13,065 nucleotides of DNA from Candidatus Kuenenia stuttgartensis. GTDB lineage: Bacteria; Planctomycetota; Planctomycetia; Isosphaerales; Isosphaeraceae. Shown one piece after another: positions 1 through 6,080 of this stretch. The notes under the pieces are model-generated. The model had not been told where the DNA came from. It saw nothing but the letters and a program-made list of their open reading frames with translations, and ran no database searches. The stretch's first letter is position 1; every line of letters starts with the position of its first letter. Made by a program: the position numbers and the translations under genes. The DNA is taken from positions 1 to 13,065 of the forward strand of contig CAMBZY010000035.1 of NCBI GenBank assembly GCA_945872325.1, given 5' to 3'.

Positions 1-1197
1 GGCGACGACCAGGGGAAGTGATTGGAAGAAAGGGGCTGGATCGAGCGAAGTTTCGAGTGGCCCGAAGACGAGTGCGTAGGAGCCGTAATAGGCGAGGATG
101 ATGAGGGTGACGTCGAGGAGGACCTCAAAGACGCGTCGTTTGTACGATACATCGACGAGAAAACTCATCACAGGCGTGGGCTGACTGACGTCGTAAACCT
201 TTACCTTGCCAAGGTGTATACCAAGATAGATCATGCCCAGACTGAAAAGGAAGATACAGACAAGGCTGGCCTCAAGAGGAAGGCGCTGAACAGCCAGGCC
301 CATCATTCCGGAAACTGCGGCACAGGCCCAGAGCATCCAGACAGCTTTTCGTTCGGAAAGCCCGAGGGCGACAAGTCGGTGCGAGGTATGATCGCGACCA
401 CCCTGTGAGACAGACCGGCCGGCGAGCTTGCGGAGAATGAACACTAGAGTGGTGTCAAAAATTGGAATCAGAAGCACAAGCACAGGCACGGCGAGGACAG
501 GCAGAAAGCTGCGTGACCGACCAGCTTGATTCGTCATAAGTGCTGACGAGGAGAGGAAGAATCCGATAAATAGAGAGCCGCAGTCGCCCATAAATATGGA
601 TGCGGGGTTGTGATTGAAGACCAGAAAACCAGCCAGTGACGCGGCAAAAACAGCGAGCATCCACGCTTGATCCAAGCCTGATGGATCGTGAATTGCGAAC
701 TGGAGGCTCAGAAAAGTAGCGGCGATGGCAGAGATGCCGGCTGAGAGACCATCCATATTGTCAAGCAGGTTCACAGCATTGGTGATCCCGACAAGCCAGA
801 ACAAGGTGATCAGAACATTGATCGGGTAATAACCCGTCCATGGAAGATACATACCATAGGAGATGATGGCCGAGGCTGCGACAAGTTGACCGATCACCTT
901 CTGGTAAGGTTTAAGGGTGACAAGATCATCCACAAAGCCGATCAGGAACATGAGCAGAGAAGAGCTGAGGACGACCATGGACCTGTCCGTTTGTGGAACA
1001 AGCCAAAACCCTATGATTGAAGTCGTTACAGCGATTGAAACGCCACCCATCAGGGCGGTTGGCTTCGTGTGCCAGCGGTCCGCCTTAGGACGGGCAACTA
1101 CGCCAAAACGTCGGGCGAGTGCCCGCACTGTGACTGTAAGAATGACAGCGAGTGAAAACGAGGCCGCTATGGCCATGATTCCTTGCGTTGTTGTCAT
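1..1197 (-). CDS. WecA/TagO-type polyprenyl-phosphate sugar-1-phosphate transferase, C-terminally fused to a FlaA1-like membrane domain (3' end off window)
   Basis: The 399 visible residues are a polytopic membrane protein of the MraY/WecA/TagO family (glycosyltransferase family 4), which moves a HexNAc-1-phosphate from its UDP sugar onto undecaprenyl phosphate on the cytoplasmic side of the inner membrane. Family motifs are visible in order: the Asp pair in GFVDDL (Asp90-Asp91), NAVNLLDNMDGLSAG (139-153), GDCGSLF (204-210) and GRDHTSHR (267-274), the last matching the WecA-type His motif. The transferase fold ends near residue 330. The chain then continues with SYKRRVFEVLLDVTLIILAY (351-370), which resembles the first membrane helix of FlaA1/CapD-like nucleotide-sugar epimerase/dehydratases, so the full protein is probably a fusion. 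The ATG at 1197 is the first plausible start; its Shine-Dalgarno is weak. It lies 97 bp downstream of the dehydrogenase gene and probably shares its transcript. The transferase assignment is firm; the fusion partner is seen only as about 60 residues and is inferred. Confidence 0.88.
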   Translation of the reverse strand, partial: MTTTQGIMAIAASFSLAVILTVTVRALARRFGVVARPKADRWHTKPTALMGGVSIAVTTSIIGFWLVPQTDRSMVVLSSSLLMFLIGFVDDLVTLKPYQKVIGQLVAASAIISYGMYLPWTGYYPINVLITLFWLVGITNAVNLLDNMDGLSAGISAIAATFLSLQFAIHDPSGLDQAWMLAVFAASLAGFLVFNHNPASIFMGDCGSLFIGFFLSSSALMTNQAGRSRSFLPVLAVPVLVLLIPIFDTTLVFILRKLAGRSVSQGGRDHTSHRLVALGLSERKAVWMLWACAAVSGMMGLAVQRLPLEASLVCIFLFSLGMIYLGIHLGKVKVYDVSQPTPVMSFLVDVSYKRRVFEVLLDVTLIILAYYGSYALVFGPLETSLDPAPFFQSLPLVVA

Positions 1198-1237
1198 AGA
1201 ACACACTCTATCAGTTTGACCTGCCCCATATTTCCAT

Positions 1238-1264
1238 GACGGATCACCCCACCTGTGATCCGTC
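1238..1264 (-). other. Perfect 10-bp hairpin between the dehydrogenase and transferase genes
   Basis: GACGGATCAC (1238-1247) and GTGATCCGTC (1255-1264) are perfect inverted repeats around a 7-nt loop. The hairpin sits almost exactly midway in the 97-bp gap between the stop at 1295 and the start at 1197. Neither strand has a following U-tract, so a standard intrinsic terminator is unlikely. An mRNA processing or stabilising hairpin, or a protein-binding dyad, fits better. The structure is seen directly; its role is inferred. Confidence 0.5.
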
Positions 1265-1294
1265 TTCGAAGGCAATTCATTTCAGACAAAGCAC

Positions 1295-2650
1295 TTATGC
1301 TGTCACGATGCGATCCGAAAATTCTCCGCGAATTTTCCGGGTTGCGCCCCTGGTATCAATCAGTAAACCGATTGATGGAAGGAGTTTAGGCCAGTCGTAA
1401 GCGGCGTGATCGGTTGCCAGTAGAACGCAATCCTGACTCGAGAGAGACTCGGCAGAGAGTTCTGTGCTGGACATGCGAATGGTATGGCCCCGGAGTGGTG
1501 GGAGTTCAGGCACGTGAGGATCGTTGTAAGTCACGATAGCTCCACGTTCTTCCAACAGTTCCATAAGCTCGACGGAAGGGCTTTCCCGGCAGTCGTCTAC
1601 GTTTGGCTTGTAGGCAGCGCCCATGACCAGAATTTTACTTCCATGAATCGATCGGCCCCGATGATTCAAGGCTTCAGTGATCCGTTCAATCACATAGTGA
1701 GGCATGGAGGTGTTGATTTCTCCCGCCAGTTCTATGAAACGGGTGTGAACGCCGTATGGGCGAGCAGCCCAGGTCAGGTAAAATGGGTCAATTGGGATAC
1801 AGTGACCGCCCAGACCAGGACCTGGATAAAAGGCCTGGAAACCGAAAGGCTTGGTTTTGGCAGCGTCGATGACTTCCCAGACATCGATTCCCATGCGGTC
1901 GAAAACAACTTTGAGTTCGTTGACGAGCGCGATATTTACGGCTCTGTAGGTGTTTTCAAGAATCTTGCAAGCCTCGGCCACTTCGCAACTTGTGGCTGGA
2001 ATGACCTGTGGAACGACAGAGCCGTACAATGCTTGGGCAACTTGAGCTGAGTCGGGCGTATAGCCTCCAACAACCTTGGGGATATTGGCTGCGGAGAAGC
2101 TTGGGTTGCCCGGATCTTCACGTTCTGGGCTGTAGGCCATCAGGAAATCGACACCGGCTTTGAGTCCGCCGACTTCCAGTTCTGGCCTGAGCACATCGCG
2201 GGTCGTACCAGGATATGTGGTGCTTTCAAGAATCACCAACTGACCTTTTTCAAGGTATTTCCCGATCATTTTACCGGTGTTGATCACAGGCCCGAGGTCA
2301 GGTTCGCGGTGACGGCCCAAAGGGGTTGGGACGCAGATGATAATGGCGTCCACTTCACCCAGACGAGCGAAATCGCTGGTGGCTTCAAATCGGCCTGATG
2401 CAATCATCGATGCGACACGCTCGGAACCGATGTGGCCGATGTAGCTCTGCCCTGAATTCAAGGCATCGACCTTGGTCGTATCGATGTCAAAACCTTTGAC
2501 ATGGAAGCCATTACGAGCAAATAGCTCGACGAGTGGAAGCCCGACATAGCCGAGGCCGATCACTCCAACCTTGGCAGTCTTGTTCGAAATCGCCGTAATG
2601 AAAGCGGCTGCACCTGAACGCAATGGATTCGAAACAGACGAATTTGACAT
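1295..2650 (-). CDS. wbpA: UDP-N-acetyl-D-glucosamine 6-dehydrogenase (WbpA/TviB type)
   Basis: This 451-residue protein belongs to the UDP-glucose/GDP-mannose dehydrogenase superfamily. These enzymes oxidise C6 of a UDP-sugar to a carboxylate in two NAD-dependent steps through a thiohemiacetal on a cysteine. The N-terminal Rossmann motif IGLGYVGLP lies at residues 31-39. ESTTYPGTT and the block FYPGPGLGGHCIPIDPFYLT are typical of WbpA/TviB (UDP-GlcNAc or UDP-ManNAc to the uronic acid) rather than of plain UDP-glucose dehydrogenase; the catalytic Cys is residue 284. The C-terminal UDP-binding domain includes GAAYKPNVDDCRESPS. Length is normal for the family and no key residue is missing. The start ATG at 2650 is preceded by a GGAATGAG-like purine stretch. 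It is the third gene of the minus-strand cluster, 210 bp after the autokinase gene, and supplies an acidic sugar for the polymer. The exact substrate (GlcNAc or ManNAc) cannot be fixed from sequence, so the symbol is family-level. Confidence 0.92.
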   Translation of the reverse strand: MSNSSVSNPLRSGAAAFITAISNKTAKVGVIGLGYVGLPLVELFARNGFHVKGFDIDTTKVDALNSGQSYIGHIGSERVASMIASGRFEATSDFARLGEVDAIIICVPTPLGRHREPDLGPVINTGKMIGKYLEKGQLVILESTTYPGTTRDVLRPELEVGGLKAGVDFLMAYSPEREDPGNPSFSAANIPKVVGGYTPDSAQVAQALYGSVVPQVIPATSCEVAEACKILENTYRAVNIALVNELKVVFDRMGIDVWEVIDAAKTKPFGFQAFYPGPGLGGHCIPIDPFYLTWAARPYGVHTRFIELAGEINTSMPHYVIERITEALNHRGRSIHGSKILVMGAAYKPNVDDCRESPSVELMELLEERGAIVTYNDPHVPELPPLRGHTIRMSSTELSAESLSSQDCVLLATDHAAYDWPKLLPSIGLLIDTRGATRKIRGEFSDRIVTA

Positions 2651-2758
2651 ATCTCATTCCAACATGGCCATAGTTTGGGACAGAAAAACGGTTTGTATGA
2701 ATTGCAGTGACTGGAAGAGTCAAGTTATTCATACTTGAATTTACATTTTCGAACAAGC

Positions 2759-2783
2759 CAAGTCTTTTAATTTTCAAGACTTG
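2759..2783 (-). repeat. 8-bp hairpin upstream of the UDP-sugar dehydrogenase gene
   Basis: CAAGTCTT (2759-2766) and AAGACTTG (2776-2783) form a perfect stem around a 9-nt AT-rich loop in the 210-bp gap between the autokinase stop (2861) and the dehydrogenase start (2650). A smaller related dyad, CAAGT/ACTTG, lies at 2721-2737. On the minus strand the stem is followed by GCTTGTTCG, not a U-run, so it is not a classic terminator. The rest of this gap shows no clear promoter. Confidence 0.4.
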
Positions 2784-2860
2784 TGTCGGATAAATGTCCG
2801 AGGGTGGGCATCACCAGATGGCAATGCCCTGCCCAGGACTTATTACGAGTTGGATGTCAA

Positions 2861-5728
2861 TCAGCCGGGATCCTGGCTTGATTCGCCTTGAACCTGGGTG
2901 ATGCTTAACAGTTCTTCGCCTGCCCCTGAGTCTGGATTCAGGCCAGGTTTTTCGGCTTTTCCAGCACCGTCTTTTTTGGTGTAGCCGTAGCCGTAACCGT
3001 AGCCGTAACCATAGCCGTAACCATAGCCGTAGCCATAGCCATAGCCGTAGCCGTAGGAGAATTGTTCGCGGCTCACACCGTTCAGAATCGTGCCAAGCAC
3101 AGGGGTTCCGATATTGTTAAGTAGTTCCCGAACACGAGTGAGGTCATGGCGTTTGATGACTGTGGCCCGAATGATCAGCACGATACCATCAGACTGGGTG
3201 CTGACGACGCAGGGGTCCGTCACAGCCAGAAGTGGCGAGGTATCGATCAGAACTACGTCATAAAGCCTTCTGGCTTCTTGAATAAGCTCTGAGAACGATC
3301 GGGATGACAGAAGTTCGGCCGGGTTCGTGATATCGACACCACCTGTGAGCAGGTCGAGGTTCGGAACGGTGGTGGCCTGAACAGCACGGTGGAGTGGCAT
3401 ACGGCCTTCGATGGCGTCTGCAAGTCCATATTCGTTAGGCATTTCGAAGATTTTATGCTGACCTGGACGCCGCAAGTCGGCATCGATCAGAAGAACCTTC
3501 CGGCCGGCCATGGCCAACGTACAGGCCATGTTCGAACAGGTTGTGGATTTGCCGTCCCCCGAGTGCGGGCTTGAGACCATCAGAACTTGTATGTTCTGGT
3601 TGCGTCTGAAGAATTCCAGGCTCGTCCGAATCGCCTTGAAGCTTTCAGCAGCAGAACTTCGGGGCCTCGAGTGACAGATCAATCCCAGTTCTTTCATGGA
3701 CAATCGCATGTCGCCTGCGGCCTGCCCGCCACGAATCAAGTGGGGAATCAAGCCAAGGACATTGAGATCGAGAATTTTGCGAATTTCGCCGAGGTTTCGA
3801 ACCTTGGCGTCCAGCATATCTACCAGATAAGCCGCTGTGCAGCCCATCAACAGGCCTGCAAAGATACTCACAGCAAGGATGAGAACCTTGCTGGTCTGAT
3901 ACTGGCTGGCGATGGGCGGGAAGAGGACCTGAGCGGTGACCGTCACGTGGGCTGGATCTGTGACCAGTTTGGCTTGTTTGAGCTGATTGACAATGGTGCT
4001 CAACAGCTCTTTGGTACGCATCTTGTTCTCTTTCAGATTTTCTTCAGTAATCCGATCAAGCTCAAGCTGTTGCGTACTGGTCAACTCGCGATTGTATTCC
4101 GACTGCAACCGCTCCTGAATCATCTGAATCGTATCGATCTTGATTTGAAGCCCCTGAATGATGGCTTCAGCTCGTGCCTGATCACGGGCCCTGGTTGGGG
4201 ACTGCAAGGCGACCGTAAACTTGTCGAGACGATTCTTGATTTCCTTATACTCTTTGGAATTCAGACCTTTGGTCTTTTCCACGTCGCGCAACTGAGTCGT
4301 CAGGGTGTCCTGATATTCACGACTCTGGGCGTTGATTTGCTCGCTTAACGTTTCTTCACGAGCCTTGAGTGAAAGCACTTCCGTCTTGGCTTGATCGACC
4401 AGATCGGCCACCCGTCCGGTAGCGCCCCGCCCCATGAATTTCTGGCTTGTGGACTTAAACTCGCTCCAAAGTTCGTCCCGCTCATCCTGATAACCTTCCA
4501 TAGTCTCTTTCAGACGTCGCACGGTCGGATCATTTGGATCCTTCGTGAGCCGCTTGTGACCACTCAGCCTACGATCAAGTTCGGCAATCTGCTTGTCCAG
4601 TGCAACGACATCTGGCGAATCTTCGAACATCTCACGCATCCGCTTGTCCTGATTCACAGGATCCGTGTCAGCAGATGGGGTTTCTTCGATTCCGGCGGCC
4701 AACTGCTTGTTGAGGTTGGAAAGCATCCGTTCTGCCGTGATCCGGGCGTACTGAATCTGTGCATAGTGCAAGGTCAATTCTTCAAATGAACTGTCTGCTC
4801 GACGCTCATTCGAATGATCCCCGATGGCCGCAATTTCTGCATGCATCCCAGCTCCACCATCGGCCCCAATCGTTGTAGCCACTGTGTGAATGGCCTTGGC
4901 GATCGTGGCATCGCTGGCCCCGGCGGCCATGAGCTTCTGAGCATGGTCAATCTGAGTGGTGAGCTGAAAAATCTCCGACTTGGCTGACCGGATTCCGCGA
5001 TCCCATTCCGCCAGCCGCTTGGTCACCATCGTACGTCCAGCTTCATCCGACATCATTTGCGGATGCTTCTGGAGAAAGTCGATGTGATCCTTCTCAGCCT
5101 TCTCCAGCTCAATCGAAAGTTCGTCACGAGCTTTTGAGATCAAAGTGACAACATCGGTCGTCTTCTTCTCAAACGTGCTTTCCAGAAATCGCTTGTAAGC
5201 ATCAATCACCGCATCGACCACTTTGACAGGTTTGGTCGGGTCTTCCGAGTCAAACTTCAGTGTCAAAACGCGTTCGAGCCTTGTGACAGTGAGATTCACG
5301 TAAAGTTCGTTGAATGTGACGTTGTCCAGCTTGCCTGCTTTGATCGCATCATCAAGCACTGCCTGACTTTTAATGATCGCAAGGTGGCTCGTCAAAAAGT
5401 CGCCGTTCACACCTGTGATCGGGTCTCCATTCATCATGTTGTTGGCAAACATCCCACCAGACTGATTCACAAGAATCTGGGCTGTCGCTGAATATTTTGG
5501 CTTGGTTTTGAAGATCTGGAAAAGCCCGACCGTCAAAGCAAGTAAAAGACAGAGAAGTACCAGCCTCCAGCCCCGCCGAATGGCGTTTAAGACCAGGAAC
5601 AGATCTTCTACATATTGCTTTGCATCGCCAGCCGGCGCTGGCCGGGCTTGCTGCATCTGATGTTGGTGATGACCTATTTGTTTCATGATCTTGCTCGCAT
5701 CCTGTCCAAAACCGGGGTTTTCGCCCAT
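2861..5728 (-). CDS. Wzc-like polysaccharide co-polymerase with C-terminal BY-kinase domain (polysaccharide biosynthesis tyrosine autokinase)
   Basis: A 955-residue inner-membrane protein that controls chain length and export of exopolysaccharide or capsule and phosphorylates itself on C-terminal tyrosines. Order of parts: a cytoplasmic His/Gln-rich N-terminus, membrane helix about 55-73, a Wzz-type domain, a long periplasmic coiled-coil region (about 180-600), a short VLFPPIASQY stretch like the GNVR/proline-rich motif, a second helix about 614-635, then the cytoplasmic BY-kinase. The kinase shows Walker A GDGKST (724-729), Walker A' DADLRRP (749-755) and Walker B VVLIDTSP with Asp829. Residues 892-916 are 13 Tyr strictly alternating with 12 Gly, followed by a 39-residue Gly/Glu-rich end. 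At 955 residues it is longer than E. coli Wzc (about 720), the excess being coiled coil. The ATG at 5728 gives the longest frame; Met15 is an alternative start and neither has a strong Shine-Dalgarno. It lies between the polymerase and dehydrogenase genes. Confidence 0.93.
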   Translation of the reverse strand: MGENPGFGQDASKIMKQIGHHQHQMQQARPAPAGDAKQYVEDLFLVLNAIRRGWRLVLLCLLLALTVGLFQIFKTKPKYSATAQILVNQSGGMFANNMMNGDPITGVNGDFLTSHLAIIKSQAVLDDAIKAGKLDNVTFNELYVNLTVTRLERVLTLKFDSEDPTKPVKVVDAVIDAYKRFLESTFEKKTTDVVTLISKARDELSIELEKAEKDHIDFLQKHPQMMSDEAGRTMVTKRLAEWDRGIRSAKSEIFQLTTQIDHAQKLMAAGASDATIAKAIHTVATTIGADGGAGMHAEIAAIGDHSNERRADSSFEELTLHYAQIQYARITAERMLSNLNKQLAAGIEETPSADTDPVNQDKRMREMFEDSPDVVALDKQIAELDRRLSGHKRLTKDPNDPTVRRLKETMEGYQDERDELWSEFKSTSQKFMGRGATGRVADLVDQAKTEVLSLKAREETLSEQINAQSREYQDTLTTQLRDVEKTKGLNSKEYKEIKNRLDKFTVALQSPTRARDQARAEAIIQGLQIKIDTIQMIQERLQSEYNRELTSTQQLELDRITEENLKENKMRTKELLSTIVNQLKQAKLVTDPAHVTVTAQVLFPPIASQYQTSKVLILAVSIFAGLLMGCTAAYLVDMLDAKVRNLGEIRKILDLNVLGLIPHLIRGGQAAGDMRLSMKELGLICHSRPRSSAAESFKAIRTSLEFFRRNQNIQVLMVSSPHSGDGKSTTCSNMACTLAMAGRKVLLIDADLRRPGQHKIFEMPNEYGLADAIEGRMPLHRAVQATTVPNLDLLTGGVDITNPAELLSSRSFSELIQEARRLYDVVLIDTSPLLAVTDPCVVSTQSDGIVLIIRATVIKRHDLTRVRELLNNIGTPVLGTILNGVSREQFSYGYGYGYGYGYGYGYGYGYGYGYGYTKKDGAGKAEKPGLNPDSGAGEELLSITQVQGESSQDPG
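2981..3055 (-). repeat. Hexanucleotide repeat encoding 13 Tyr alternating with 12 Gly
   Basis: Seventy-five bases inside the autokinase gene are a degenerate 6-bp tandem repeat (TAY GGY on the coding strand). It uses nine TAC and four TAT codons, and nine GGC and three GGT codons. It encodes the tyrosine cluster at residues 892-916, the place where BY-kinases such as Wzc are autophosphorylated. The mixed synonymous codons suggest the repeat is kept for its protein sequence and is not a freshly expanded microsatellite. Confidence 0.9.
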
Positions 5729-5824
5729 CTCGGGCCAGCCATTTTCTTGCCCAAGTGGCCAGAAACCCCCAAGGTCCCTTGTTCGCCACCACCAATTTGC
5801 TGATCGTTATCAGGCCTTTGCCAG

Positions 5825-5860
5825 ATCATTCTGTTTTCTCTTGAAAAACAGTCCAATGAT
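5825..5860 (-). other. Two-part leader hairpin upstream of the autokinase
   Basis: ATCATT-CTGTTTT (5825-5837) pairs with AAAACAG-(3-nt bulge)-AATGAT (5845-5860) around a 7-nt loop, giving stems of 7 and 6 bp. It ends about 96 bp upstream of the autokinase start. There is no U-tract on the minus strand. Possible roles are mRNA stability, attenuation or a protein-binding dyad; none is proven. Confidence 0.45.
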
Positions 5861-5954
5861 AAGGGGTTGATTAAGGCCCGTTGATTCACTGGAGAGGTAC
5901 GGAATTCAAACCGAACTGTCTGCAATAAACCAAATGCCTGTTGATAGTTGCATT

Positions 5955-5981
5955 TTAGTATCAAGCGGACAGTGTCGTCAA
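5955..5981 (-). promoter_or_regulatory. Possible sigma70-type promoter for the autokinase gene
   Basis: On the minus strand TTGACG (5976-5981) is followed 15 bp later by TACTAA (5955-5960). The -35 word is good, but the spacing is short and the -10 is only fair. It would start a transcript near 5948 with a leader of about 220 nt. Weak evidence. Confidence 0.25.
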
Positions 5982-6080
5982 TCGGATTCTTTTTTCGAGT
6001 TCCAGGCTCCATGATTTCAGGAGCCGTCAGATTGGTATTCGGACGCCTCAAAACCTCTGGCTTGCCTTGTAATATCATCA

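Larger units (their letters stand above)
5729..6080 (-). other. 352-bp gap/leader upstream of the autokinase gene
   Basis: No convincing gene is present. A 133-codon frame opening with TTG at 6084 overlaps the start of the autokinase in another frame and has no recognisable features, so it is treated as chance. The stretch contains a strong hairpin (5825-5860) and a promoter-like pair (5955-5981), so the autokinase may have its own promoter and a structured leader of about 220 nt. Confidence 0.5.

Noticed and set aside
1484..2050. A 188-codon plus-strand frame opposite the dehydrogenase
   Set aside because: It is antisense to conserved catalytic segments of the UDP-sugar dehydrogenase and has no features of its own.
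2651..2860. TTGACT-containing promoter for the dehydrogenase gene
   Set aside because: A -35-like TTGACT is present on the minus strand, but no acceptable -10 word follows at 16-18 bp.
3587..4348. A 253-codon plus-strand frame opposite the autokinase coiled coil
   Set aside because: It is a shadow of the autokinase gene, which has clear domains throughout in the minus frame.
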